A stretch of DNA of 46,852 nt from Pseudomonadota bacterium. GTDB taxonomy: Bacteria > Pseudomonadota > Alphaproteobacteria > Sphingomonadales > Sphingomonadaceae. The stretch covers positions 1-46,852 of the forward strand of contig JAKPAG010000091.1 of the NCBI GenBank assembly GCA_029779535.1. The letters run 5' to 3'. Of this stretch, positions 14,267-21,049 are shown piece after piece; the stretch's first letter is position 1; every line of letters starts with the position of its first letter. The notes below the pieces were generated by a model, which saw nothing but the letters and a program-made list of their open reading frames with translations, did not search any database and had not been told where the DNA came from. A program made the translations under genes and the position numbers.

Positions 14267-14934
14267 AGCTTGCGCAGCACCCCCGCCACCCGGCCAATGA
14301 TATGCAGCTCGCCATCGGTCGCCCGGTCATCCGGCACGCTCGGATTGTCGGACAACAGCAGCATCGTCCCGTCCGGCCGGGCCCGCAGCCGCTTGATCAT
14401 GCCCATCCCGGCAAACGCCATCGCCCAGATCCGGTCATGCATCATCGGCACCCGCTGCGACATGTCGATCAACACCTTGTCGCCATCCTGGATCGTCGGG
14501 TTCATCGAATCCCCAATCCCGTCGACGATCGCCAGCATCTCCGGCGGCGCATCGGTATAGACCCGCAGCAGCGACTCGCTGATCCTGACCTTTTCGACCG
14601 GCACGAATTCATCGTCGAGGAACGTCGCGCCCATCCCCAGTGCAAGGTCGACCTTGGCGATCTCGACCGTGCCGTCGTCATTGGCAGGAACCAACTGCGA
14701 TCTTTGCAGGGCGTCCGGCACAAACCCTATCGCGGGATCATCGGTCTCGCCGGTCAAATACTCTGCCGTAGTGCCGAGCGCCTTAGCGATTCGATGTAGG
14801 TGCCGACTCGTTCGAGCCGACCCTCTGATCAGACCATTGATTGTGCTTTGATCGAGACCAACTCTGCGCGCCAATTCAGCTTGGGAAATTCCCATCTTCT
14901 TGAGCAGAAGTTCAATTTTCTCGCCGATTTCCAC
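14263..14934 (-). CDS. cI-type phage repressor (HTH-S24 peptidase)
   Basis: The 223-residue protein has an XRE-type helix-turn-helix at about 17-38 (SQAELARRVGLDQSTINGLI) and a C-terminal S24 peptidase domain, with Ser143 in DGIGDSMNPTIQDGD and Lys181 in MGMIKRL. The start is GTG 14934 with AGGG upstream. Family members bind operators as dimers to keep the prophage silent and self-cleave upon SOS induction. I see no clear Ala-Gly or Cys-Gly cleavage pair in the hinge (about 90-110), so its induction may differ from lambda. Three matched operators lie upstream. It is the first gene of the leftward cargo operon. Confidence 0.93.
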   Translation of the reverse strand: MEIGEKIELLLKKMGISQAELARRVGLDQSTINGLIRGSARTSRHLHRIAKALGTTAEYLTGETDDPAIGFVPDALQRSQLVPANDDGTVEIAKVDLALGMGATFLDDEFVPVEKVRISESLLRVYTDAPPEMLAIVDGIGDSMNPTIQDGDKVLIDMSQRVPMMHDRIWAMAFAGMGMIKRLRARPDGTMLLLSDNPSVPDDRATDGELHIIGRVAGVLRKL

Positions 14935-14970
14935 TGCTTCACCCTATGGGAAAAGCAATAGGAAAAAAAT

Positions 14971-14984
14971 ATGGGTTAGCCCAT
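14971..14984. promoter_or_regulatory. Switch operator O1
   Basis: ATGGGTTAGCCCAT, a perfect 5-bp-arm dyad with a 4-base centre. It ends at the first base of the cro -35 element and is the operator closest to the cI start, so occupancy would affect both divergent promoters. Confidence 0.75.
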
Positions 14985-15012
14985 TGACTTGTTATGGGTT
15001 GCCCCATATCCA
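14984..15012 (+). promoter_or_regulatory. Rightward promoter for cro and the early operon
   Basis: TTGACT at 14984-14989 and TATCCA at 15007-15012 are separated by 17 bases. The predicted start site is 7 bases past the -10, at the ATG at 15019, which implies a leaderless cro mRNA. The operator O2 fills the spacer and O3 covers the start, so repressor would block polymerase directly. Confidence 0.65.
14994..15007. promoter_or_regulatory. Switch operator O2
   Basis: ATGGGTTGCCCCAT has the same ATGGG/CCCAT arms as O1; its centre is 23 bases from that of O1. It lies between the -35 and -10 of the rightward promoter. Confidence 0.75.
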
Positions 15013-15026
15013 ATGGGTATGCCCAA
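15013..15026. promoter_or_regulatory. Switch operator O3 (imperfect)
   Basis: ATGGGTATGCCCAA keeps TGGG/CCCA arms with the outer pair mismatched, so it is likely the weakest site. Its centre is 19 bases from that of O2 and it covers the cro start codon. Confidence 0.65.
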
Positions 15027-15462
15027 TGCCGCTCTCGAATCGCCATTCGCACGCGCCGTCCGCCTTGTTGGCGGGCAGGCCGCAATGGGCCGCCTGGTTG
15101 ACAAGCACCAGACGACCGTTCGCGAACGCTTGCTGAAAGGGCAGCCGCTCTGGGCCGAACACGTCCTGGCGGTCGAAGCCGCCACCGGCATCTCGCGGCA
15201 CGAGCTTCGCCCCGATATCTACCCCTTGGAAACGCCTGCCACAGCGACAGGCGGCGCGCCGGATCCGGGCCTGCGACCCTCCGTGTCCGGCGCGCACCCA
15301 TCCGAACTGTCGAGGAAGGGCCTCGACATGCCGCCTTCGGCTCCCACCTCCACCGAAGGCGGCACCCCCATTGCATCGTCCGGGATGACCTCGGCCGATC
15401 CCTCGCGCGGACTTCTGGCAGATTTGCCGCGCGAGGGTTGTGTTTCGGGCTGGCAGGCATGA
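15019..15462 (+). CDS. Cro/YdaS-like phage regulator with a long tail
   Basis: I start at ATG 15019, the position of the predicted transcript start; ATG 15013 and TTG 14989 are in frame but lack a ribosome site. Of the 147 residues, 8-65 form a YdaS/Cro-type helix-turn-helix (FARAVRLVGGQAAMGRLV, DKHQTTVRERLLKG, LAVEAATGISRHELRPDIYP), a family used as the rightward antagonist of cI. The remaining 75 residues are Pro/Ser/Thr/Gly-rich and look disordered, unusual for a Cro protein. It is the first gene of the rightward early operon. Confidence 0.85.
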   Translation: MPNAALESPFARAVRLVGGQAAMGRLVDKHQTTVRERLLKGQPLWAEHVLAVEAATGISRHELRPDIYPLETPATATGGAPDPGLRPSVSGAHPSELSRKGLDMPPSAPTSTEGGTPIASSGMTSADPSRGLLADLPREGCVSGWQA

Positions 15463-15506
15463 TTCGGCTCCTTCGCCCCCTGCCTGCGCCTGCCAGCGCG
15501 CCGCGT

Positions 15507-15547
15507 CACTTGCAGTCGCGAGGGTCTTTTGCCAGCGCATGCAAGTG
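15507..15547. promoter_or_regulatory. 8-bp dyad CACTTGCA-N25-TGCAAGTG
   Basis: Perfect inverted 8-bp arms (15507-15514 and 15540-15547) flank 25 bases in the cro to CII-like gap. The TTGC core recalls lambda CII half-sites (TTGC-N6-TTGC direct repeats) but here the repeats are inverted. It lies about 20 bases before the CII-like start codon and could be a site for that protein. Confidence 0.35.
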
Positions 15548-15568
15548 CTTGGCGGGATTGGTCCGGTC

Positions 15569-16072
15569 ATGACCAAGCGTCGCGCCCCCGCCTCGATCGA
15601 CGCCGCACTGGCCCGGATCGCGGGTCAGCTGGCCGACGGCTGGGTCGGAATGGCTGCGCTGGTCGGCCGCGCAGAGCGGACGGTGCGCAACTGGGGCGAT
15701 CCCGACACGCCCGAACAGATCCCGTTTGATGCTTCGATTGCGCTCGATCTGGCGTACCAGGCCGCAGGCGGCATCGGCGCACCGATCTATGAAACCTACA
15801 CGATCCAGCTGGAGCTTTCCGGGGCCGATCGCTTTGCCAGCCGGCACGAGCTGGCCCGCCTGGCAGCGGACTATATCCGCGAAAGCGGCGAGGCCGGAGC
15901 TGCGCTGGTCAATGCCGCCCAGCCTGGCGCCGATCACAGCGAATTCCGCGCGGCCGAACGCGAAGTGCTTGAGGCACTGACCGTCCTGCAGCGCGCCATC
16001 CACCAGCTGGCCAGCACCGCCACCGACACCCACCCTTCCACCGGCCCGCCCGCCGGTGCGGACCCGGGCTAG
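15569..16072 (+). CDS. CII-like phage regulatory protein
   Basis: Open from 15440; ATG 15569 gives 167 residues beginning MTKRRAPASIDAALARI. The N-terminal region DGWVGMAALVGRAERTVRNW is a helix-turn-helix with the WG-x-PDTPEQIPFDASIALDLAY turn, a layout seen in CII-type and phage regulatory proteins of alphaproteobacteria; the C-terminal helices (LARLAADYIRESGEAGAALVNA) likely mediate oligomerisation. It is the second gene of the rightward operon. The start is not decided by a ribosome site; ATG 15539 is an alternative. Confidence 0.65.
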   Translation: MTKRRAPASIDAALARIAGQLADGWVGMAALVGRAERTVRNWGDPDTPEQIPFDASIALDLAYQAAGGIGAPIYETYTIQLELSGADRFASRHELARLAADYIRESGEAGAALVNAAQPGADHSEFRAAEREVLEALTVLQRAIHQLASTATDTHPSTGPPAGADPG

Positions 16073-16178
16073 ACGCCCCCACTACCAGAACATCCAGTCG
16101 ATCACCTCAGCGCCCCGGCCGCGACCCCACAACAACCCTGTGGCCGGGTGCGCTCTTTTGCTGCCTGAAGGAACGCCA

Positions 16179-16463
16179 GTGCTCAAGGTTTCCGCACCCT
16201 TCCCCCACCCCGGCGCACACGGCTTCATTGCCCCGCTTGGTGATCGCGTCCGCATCATCCAGCGCAACCGCGACGGCACGATGCTGGTCCACCGCGAAGA
16301 CCTGCCCAAGTGGGATCGCACTGCCAGCTCGACCCTGACCGTCCAGCCCGCCGAGCTTTTCGAAACCGCCGCCGAGGCGATCGAGCGCCGCCCCGGCGCA
16401 ACCGTTGCCCGCCGCCGCTACCGCGCGCGCCGCCCCGCCCCGGCCCAGCCCGCGTTCGCCTGA
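16179..16463 (+). CDS. Small phage protein of unknown function
   Basis: GTG 16179 with AAGGA at ideal spacing is preferred over the longer frame from 16056. The 94-residue product has a beta-rich N-terminal half (KVSAPFPHPGAHGFIAPLG, VRIIQRNRDGTMLVHRE) resembling a small SH3-like barrel, and a basic Arg-rich tail (RRRYRARRPAPAQPAFA) suggesting nucleic-acid contact. No family recognised. The 106-base gap before it carries nothing obvious. Confidence 0.65.
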   Translation: MLKVSAPFPHPGAHGFIAPLGDRVRIIQRNRDGTMLVHREDLPKWDRTASSTLTVQPAELFETAAEAIERRPGATVARRRYRARRPAPAQPAFA

Positions 16464-16491
16464 AAGGCCAAAGTTCCTGAAAGGACAGCAC

Positions 16492-16833
16492 ATGACCCTG
16501 CTTGGTTCTACCCCCCCCCAGATCCGGACCCAGCTCCGCAACCAGCTGATTGCCGCCGGCGTTCCGGCTGCCGAAGCCGACCAGGCGGTCGATCTTGGGA
16601 TCCACGCTGCCGAAGTGTGCCGGGAAACCCTGGTCGATATTGTCGATCGCGGCACCTCGACCCCGGTCAAGACCGGCGCCTTTTCCATCGCAGTCGGGCT
16701 GGTCACCAATGCGCTCAGCGGCGCAGTCGAAGCCATGATGGCCGATGCAGCCCGTCGTGGGCGAACGGGTATCACGATCAACGCCCGCTACGGTGGGCTT
16801 GGCGCTTCCATGGGAGGGCCTGACCATGGCTGA
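16492..16833 (+). CDS. Small phage protein of unknown function
   Basis: ATG 16492 has AAAGGAC upstream; 113 residues. Helical: LRNQLIAAGVPAAEADQAVDLG, HAAEVCRETLVDIVD, then a glycine-rich hydrophobic part (FSIAVGLVTNALSGAVEAMMA) and a basic tail. A run of nine C at 16511-16519 lies inside codons 7-10, a possible slippage point. It ends 8 bases into the GapR-like gene. Confidence 0.7.
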   Translation: MTLLGSTPPQIRTQLRNQLIAAGVPAAEADQAVDLGIHAAEVCRETLVDIVDRGTSTPVKTGAFSIAVGLVTNALSGAVEAMMADAARRGRTGITINARYGGLGASMGGPDHG

Positions 16834-17062
16834 TGCGAATGATGACCGCCTGCGCCTCCTGATCGAGCGGATCGAACACCTCGAGGACGAGAAGAAGGGC
16901 ATCGGCGACGATATCAAGGATGCCTACATGGAGGCCAAGGCCGTCGGCTACGACGCCCGGATCATGCGCCAGATCGTCCGCCTGCGCAAAATGAAGCCCG
17001 ACGATCGCCGCGAGATGGAATCGATCCTCGATCTCTACAAAGCCGCGCTGGGGCTTGGGTGA
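16826..17062 (+). CDS. GapR-like nucleoid protein (DUF2312)
   Basis: ATG 16826 is preceded by GGGAGG. The 78-residue product reads RLLIERIEHLEDEKKGIGDDIKDAYMEAKAVGYD, then MRQIVRLRKMKPDDRREMESILDLYKAALG, which matches DUF2312/GapR along its whole length, including the LEDEKK coiled coil and the LDLYxxALG end. In Caulobacter GapR is a tetrameric DNA clamp that senses overtwisted DNA and aids replication. A phage copy could act on phage DNA during replication or antagonise the host protein. It overlaps both neighbours. Confidence 0.9.
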   Translation: MADANDDRLRLLIERIEHLEDEKKGIGDDIKDAYMEAKAVGYDARIMRQIVRLRKMKPDDRREMESILDLYKAALGLG

Positions 17063-17280
17063 TGGCGGGCAAAAGCTTCATCGCCGCGCTGCTGCCCGAT
17101 GGCGACCCTCAATTCGACGTCCCTGGCCCGCTCGTCATGGTGATGATGTGCGGCCCGGATGGCCGGGGGGGGGTAGAAGCCAAGCGCATCTGGATTCTAG
17201 ACGAGCGCGAGGCACGGGTCATGCACGACGCCTTGACCATGGCGCTCGCCCGCCTCGTCCGGGCGGAGCCCCGGTCATGA
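17062..17280 (+). CDS. Small phage protein of unknown function
   Basis: ATG 17062 follows the GapR-like stop as TGATG. The 72-residue product has IWILDEREARVMHDALTMALARL near its C-terminus and a hydrophobic VMVMMC segment. It contains a nine-G run at 17165-17173 within the coding sequence. No family recognised. Confidence 0.6.
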   Translation: MAGKSFIAALLPDGDPQFDVPGPLVMVMMCGPDGRGGVEAKRIWILDEREARVMHDALTMALARLVRAEPRS

Positions 17281-17477
17281 CCGTCCTCGCCCACCTGCAG
17301 GCCCAGTGGGACGAGGAGGCCGTGGCGCTCGCCGCCGTCCGCCGCGCCCGCCGCGCGATGCGCTACAGTCGCCCGGCGCTGCGCCCGCTGCTGTTCGCCC
17401 TGGCAATCCCCGCCTGGCTGGTGATCGACCGGATCATCGCTGGCCTGGCCGCTCTCTCGGCGGGAGTGGTCTCGTGA
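17277..17477 (+). CDS. Small membrane protein of unknown function
   Basis: ATG 17277 overlaps the previous stop as ATGA. The 66-residue product has a charged N-terminal helix (WDEEAVALAAVRRARRAMRY) and a single membrane segment (LRPLLFALAIPAWLVIDRII). Proteins of this form in early operons may be membrane-associated exclusion or regulatory factors, but nothing specific can be said. Confidence 0.6.
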   Translation: MTVLAHLQAQWDEEAVALAAVRRARRAMRYSRPALRPLLFALAIPAWLVIDRIIAGLAALSAGVVS

Positions 17478-17644
17478 TCGCGCGCCGCTTCGCCCGCCCG
17501 CGCCGCGATCATGCCGCGCTCTGCACCTGTGATGAGTGCGCCCGGCTCGATCTCGCCTTCCCTGGCGAAGGTCGCCAGCTCGTGCTGCCGCTGGTGGCGG
17601 CGTCTGGCCATTCGCTCCAGCTTGCGGGGGGGGGTAAAGCATGA
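17474..17644 (+). CDS. Small phage protein with CxxC
   Basis: GTG 17474 overlaps the previous stop as GTGA. The 56-residue product starts IARRFARPRRDHAALCTCDECARLDLAF; the CTCDEC cluster could bind zinc. A nine-G run (17626-17634) sits five codons before the stop and also serves as the ribosome-binding region for the next gene, whose ATG begins 7 bases after it. Confidence 0.6.
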   Translation: MIARRFARPRRDHAALCTCDECARLDLAFPGEGRQLVLPLVAASGHSLQLAGGGKA

Positions 17645-18036
17645 AGCGCCTGATTGACCGGATGCTCGATATGTTCGCGCGCCGCTTCGGCCGTGGCTAC
17701 TCCGAGGATCAGCTCGACCCCGCCGAAGAACGCTGGCAGGCGGGCGACGTCGCCGAATGCATCCTCGATGATCCCTGGCGCATGGCCGGCGGCCAGATCG
17801 GCATCGGCCCCGCCTTCCTCGAAGTCCGCGCCGTCACCCGGGTCAAGATCGCGCCCCATGCCCACACCGGCGAGATCGTCCAGTTCCTCGTCTTCGCCCG
17901 CTACGGGTCCAGCACTTACGAGGCGATCGGGTTCCGCAAGCTCCAGCCGCGCCGGGACAGCGCCACCCCCGCTGCCGATGCCTTCCTGCGCCAGCTGCAC
18001 GATTTGAACGCCCCTCTGGAAAGCGAGATGTCCTGA
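17641..18036 (+). CDS. Phage protein of unknown function
   Basis: ATG 17641 forms an ATGA overlap. The 131-residue product begins with a basic helix (KRLIDRMLDMFARRFGRGY) followed by a compact domain DVAECILDDPWRMAGGQIGIGPAFLEVRAVTRVKIAP and VQFLVFARYGSSTYEAIGFRKLQP that reads as a small beta barrel. Conserved-looking but unrecognised. Confidence 0.7.
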   Translation: MKRLIDRMLDMFARRFGRGYSEDQLDPAEERWQAGDVAECILDDPWRMAGGQIGIGPAFLEVRAVTRVKIAPHAHTGEIVQFLVFARYGSSTYEAIGFRKLQPRRDSATPAADAFLRQLHDLNAPLESEMS

Positions 18037-18197
18037 TGCTGACCCGCCTGTCTGCCATGCTCCGCCCCACCTGGCGCCGCTCGGTCCAGCCGATCGATCC
18101 GGCCGAACAGGCCGTGCTCGATCTCCTGCGCCAGCGCCGCCTTGAACGCGGTGTTGAACCCGCCCAGTCCGCCAGCGCGCCGCGGGTGCGCTCATGA
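18036..18197 (+). CDS. Small phage protein, 53 residues
   Basis: The frame opens at ATG 18036 with the previous stop as TGATG and closes with TGA at 18195-18197, which overlaps the next ATG as ATGA. The product is MLTRLSAMLRPTWRRSV then QPIDPAEQAVLDLLRQRRLE and a short tail. It is basic at the N-terminus. The perfect fit between flanking genes supports it; function unknown. Confidence 0.6.
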   Translation: MLTRLSAMLRPTWRRSVQPIDPAEQAVLDLLRQRRLERGVEPAQSASAPRVRS

Positions 18198-18547
18198 AAG
18201 CCAGCTCGCCGCCCGCGGCCGATGCGCTCATGGCACTGGCCCACCCGGTCTCCGAGCTGATGCTGGAACATGTCCGGCTCCACGACGCGCAGTTCACCCG
18301 CATGCAGCGGTGCGAGATCATGACCCGCTTCAGCGCGATGGTCGCCGAATTGTCGCTCGGCCTGGTCCTCGATATCTTCCCCCGCGAAGGCCGCGCCCTG
18401 GCCTATCGGATCCTGCTCGATGGCGCGCTGCGCGAGATGGAGCGCCGGGCCGACCTTGTGGTCGAAACCTACAATGCCGCCGAAGCGCGGGCCACCGCCA
18501 GCCGCTCCGCCCCGCCCCATGCTGCCGCGCCGGAGGCTGACCTGTGA
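18194..18547 (+). CDS. Helical phage protein of unknown function
   Basis: ATG 18194; 117 residues, entirely helical (ADALMALAHPVSELMLEHVRL, EIMTRFSAMVAELSLGLVL, ILLDGALREMERRADLVV). The length and amphipathic pattern suggest a helical bundle. No family recognised. It ends on a GTGA junction with the next gene. Confidence 0.65.
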   Translation: MKASSPPAADALMALAHPVSELMLEHVRLHDAQFTRMQRCEIMTRFSAMVAELSLGLVLDIFPREGRALAYRILLDGALREMERRADLVVETYNAAEARATASRSAPPHAAAPEADL

Positions 18548-19077
18548 TCCTGCCCATCACCCTGGTTGAACCCCAGCTGCAACTGCTCTGCCATGGCCGT
18601 CTCGACCGCCTGTTTCGGCCCCGCCGCGGCACGCTTGAACGGCTCGGCCCAGGCGATCGGCTTTGGGTGCGCGAACCGTTTCACCTGCACCACAAGTGGA
18701 ACGGCCTCTCGCCCAGCGCGGCCGAGCAGCTGGGCGCGCTGCCCGAATTCGCTGCCGATGGCGCCAGCGAAAACGATTGGCACCTCGGCCCGCGCCGCTT
18801 CGCCCGCAACTTGCTGCGTGTCTGGCACCGCCAGCACCTGGTTGTCGACCGCGTCGAACATCGCCGCCTTCAGACGATTACCCAGCAGGAAGTCCGGATG
18901 CAGGGCTTCACCAGCCCGGCCCAGTTCGCCGCCGCCTGGGACCGCAACCTTAGCCTCAACCAGGGCGGGATCCAGGGCCGCGCGGGCTGGTTCAACGATC
19001 CCGAAGTGCTGGTGATCCACTTCACCCGCATCCCCGCACCCCTTCCCCCAGCACTGCTCCCGGGAGAACCAGCTTGA
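18544..19077 (+). CDS. ASCH-like phage protein
   Basis: GTG 18544 overlaps the previous stop. The 177-residue product contains GPGDRLWVREPFHLHHKW (about 36-53), the GDxLWVRE strand common to ASCH/PUA-like phage proteins, followed by LLRVWHRQHLVVDRVEHRRLQTITQQEVRMQGF and a C-terminal WFNDPEVLVIHFTRI strand. That sequence of motifs matches ASCH-domain proteins, a PUA-like fold that binds RNA or modified nucleotides. No function has been settled for the phage members. Confidence 0.75.
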   Translation: MILPITLVEPQLQLLCHGRLDRLFRPRRGTLERLGPGDRLWVREPFHLHHKWNGLSPSAAEQLGALPEFAADGASENDWHLGPRRFARNLLRVWHRQHLVVDRVEHRRLQTITQQEVRMQGFTSPAQFAAAWDRNLSLNQGGIQGRAGWFNDPEVLVIHFTRIPAPLPPALLPGEPA

Positions 19078-19256
19078 CCCGTCCGCTCATCCCATCCGCC
19101 GCTTCGCCCTGGTCCTTCGAAGCCGAATCCGCCCGCATGCGCCGCGACGTCGAACGCGGCTCGGCCCTGCTGCGCGACGCGATCCTCGCCGCGCGGGCAG
19201 GCCGATTGTCAGGAGTAGCCGCAATCGCTTCGGTGCAGGGCCAGGCTAATGTCTGA
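19074..19256 (+). CDS. Small phage protein, 60 residues
   Basis: TTG 19074 overlaps the stop of the ASCH-like gene (TTGA) and has GGGAG 8 bases upstream, so I accept the unusual start. The protein has one long helix (ESARMRRDVERGSALLRDAILAARAG). It resembles short helical antitoxin- or adaptor-like peptides but nothing firm. Confidence 0.55.
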   Translation: MTRPLIPSAASPWSFEAESARMRRDVERGSALLRDAILAARAGRLSGVAAIASVQGQANV

Positions 19257-19821
19257 CAAGCGCCCACCCTCCTCTGTCCTCGCGATCGAGCAGGTCGAAC
19301 GCTGGGCTTTCCAGCGCGGACTGATCTACGAAGGCAGCCTTTGCGACGGCGCGGTGTTTAGCCCAGACCGGAGCTACCGCTACCTGCTCTGGCGCCATGC
19401 CTCGCCCAGCGCCCCGTTCGCGGCCTTCGCCATGCTCAATCCTAGCTCGGCTACCGCCCGGCAGAACGATCCGACCATTCGTCGCTGCCTCGACTACGTC
19501 GATACGCTCCGGCAGCCGCTGCTGGTCTGGAACCTCTTCGCCTTAATCGCGACCGATCCCGCCGCGCTCGACCATTCGGCCGATCCAGTCGGTCCACATG
19601 GCGACGAAGCAATCGACCTCGCGCTGTCGCTCGCCAGCCCGACAATCGCCGCATGGGGCGTGCGCGGTGCCTCGCTAGGCCGGGCCGGATTGGTGCTGCG
19701 CCGTGTCGTCGCTGCCGAATGCGAACTCCACGTGCTGCAGCTGACCCAGTCGGGCCAGCCAGCCCATCCGCTCTACCTGCCCAAGGCGCTGCTCCCGCAG
19801 CCCTGGAATTTCCCCTTCTGA
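19249..19821 (+). CDS. DUF1643 protein
   Basis: The 190-residue product from ATG 19249 carries the DUF1643 signature: RYLLWRHASPSAPFAAFAMLNPSSAT (43-68), NDPTIRRCLDYV, LVWNLFALIATDPAAL and IAAWGVRG. DUF1643 occurs widely in phages and accessory regions; its biochemical activity is unknown. The strong matches make the family assignment reliable while leaving the role open. It overlaps the previous gene by 8 bases and is followed by a 14-base gap to the next. Confidence 0.9.
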   Translation: MSDKRPPSSVLAIEQVERWAFQRGLIYEGSLCDGAVFSPDRSYRYLLWRHASPSAPFAAFAMLNPSSATARQNDPTIRRCLDYVDTLRQPLLVWNLFALIATDPAALDHSADPVGPHGDEAIDLALSLASPTIAAWGVRGASLGRAGLVLRRVVAAECELHVLQLTQSGQPAHPLYLPKALLPQPWNFPF

Positions 19822-19835
19822 TCCGGAGATCAGCC

Positions 19836-20837
19836 ATGACCAGGCAATCGAAGCAGTCGAATTCTCTCGAACCCGGCCCGCAGACCGGCGCGCCGCCCAG
19901 CCTGGAATTCATTGGGCTCGATCGGCTCCGGATCGATCCGGCCTACCAGCGCGCGATCCACGGCCCGAAGTCGCGCCGCTTGATAGCCGGCATGGTCAAG
20001 CGGTGGGACTGGGCGCTGTGCCTCCCCCTGCTCGTCTCGCGCCGCGCCGATGGCAGTCTGTGGATCCTCGATGGCCAGCACCGCCATACCGGTGCCCGCG
20101 AGCGCGGCGATATCCAGCACCTGCCCTGCGTCGTCCAGCCGTCGCTCGATCCCGCGCTCGAAGCCAGGATCTTCGTCGGGGTCAACACCCGCCGCCAGGC
20201 GCTCAGCCAGACCGACCTGTTCATCGGCATGCTTGCCTATGGCGACGAGGATGCCAGGCTCACCAGTCAACTGCTCGACGAAACGGGCTGGCGCGTTGTC
20301 CGCACCACGGGCACCGATCGCTGGAAACCCGGCGATCTCACCTGCGCCCCGCTGATCACCCGGTTGCTCAAGGTCAATGGCGCCGCCGCTGTCCGCTCCG
20401 CGCTGTGGATCCTGCGCCAGGCCTGGCCCGATGTGGTCATCACCTCGCCGGCCAGCCTGATCCAGGCGATGGTCCTGCTTGTCCGCGAAGGCGGGAAGCT
20501 GGCGGGTGATCCCGAAAGCGCCATCGTTGAACAACTGCGTGCCTGCTCCCCTGCCGCCTGGCTGGCCAGCGCTGCACGTCTGCGCGAAGCAGATCCGTCC
20601 TGCTCGCGGATCGTGTCGCTCGCCCGGGCCATCGGCGAACATGCCTTCATCGCGAAGACCCCCCGCGTCTCGGCCCGCCTGCTCGCCCCCCCCCCTCGCA
20701 AGGTAGAGCTTCCTCCCGCCGGAGACTCCTCGCTCGATGGCAAGTGCTGGTGCGACCAGTGCGAACAGCGCGTCACCGCCGGCCAGGCCCAGGCCTGCAA
20801 GAGCCAGTTCTGCGCGGCAAAGGCTAAGGCGGCATGA
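19836..20837 (+). CDS. ParB-N / DUF6551-like protein
   Basis: ATG 19836 (GGAG 7 bases upstream) gives 333 residues, much shorter than the open frame from 19653. The N-terminal domain at about 25-130 has LRIDPAYQRAIHGPKSRRLI (box I-like), DGSLWILDGQHRHTGARERG (box II-like LDGQHR) and FVGVNTRRQALSQTD, typical of the ParB/Srx-fold DUF6551/DGQHR family; such domains bind or hydrolyse nucleotides. The C-terminus has a zinc-ribbon-like CWCDQCEQRVTAGQA with further Cys. A ten-C run at 20686-20695 lies near the end. Function in the phage is unknown; possible roles include partition or DNA handling. Confidence 0.8.
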   Translation: MTRQSKQSNSLEPGPQTGAPPSLEFIGLDRLRIDPAYQRAIHGPKSRRLIAGMVKRWDWALCLPLLVSRRADGSLWILDGQHRHTGARERGDIQHLPCVVQPSLDPALEARIFVGVNTRRQALSQTDLFIGMLAYGDEDARLTSQLLDETGWRVVRTTGTDRWKPGDLTCAPLITRLLKVNGAAAVRSALWILRQAWPDVVITSPASLIQAMVLLVREGGKLAGDPESAIVEQLRACSPAAWLASAARLREADPSCSRIVSLARAIGEHAFIAKTPRVSARLLAPPPRKVELPPAGDSSLDGKCWCDQCEQRVTAGQAQACKSQFCAAKAKAA

Positions 20838-21049
20838 CAAGAACCCGCACGTCTACGGTCGGCCCCTATTGCCCAGCCTGCGCTGAGCGCAACGACGCCC
20901 CCCCCGGAGCGCACGGCATGCACTGCAGCTTCTGCGAAAACTACTTCACCTGGACGATCGAGAAGATCCCGCACTTCGTCACGGTCGAGCGCCTCGATGG
21001 CGTAGCGATGAACAAGGCGAGATTGCGGCGGGGAGGGCGTAGGGCATGA
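20834..21049 (+). CDS. Small zinc-binding phage protein
   Basis: ATG 20834 overlaps the previous stop. Of 71 residues, CPACAERN (13-20) and CSFCENYF (31-38) form two CxxC knuckles, a classical small zinc ribbon, followed by WTIEKIPHFVTVERL and a basic tail. An eight-C run (20898-20905) separates the knuckles. It may bind nucleic acid or protein; role unknown. Confidence 0.75.
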   Translation: MTRTRTSTVGPYCPACAERNDAPPGAHGMHCSFCENYFTWTIEKIPHFVTVERLDGVAMNKARLRRGGRRA

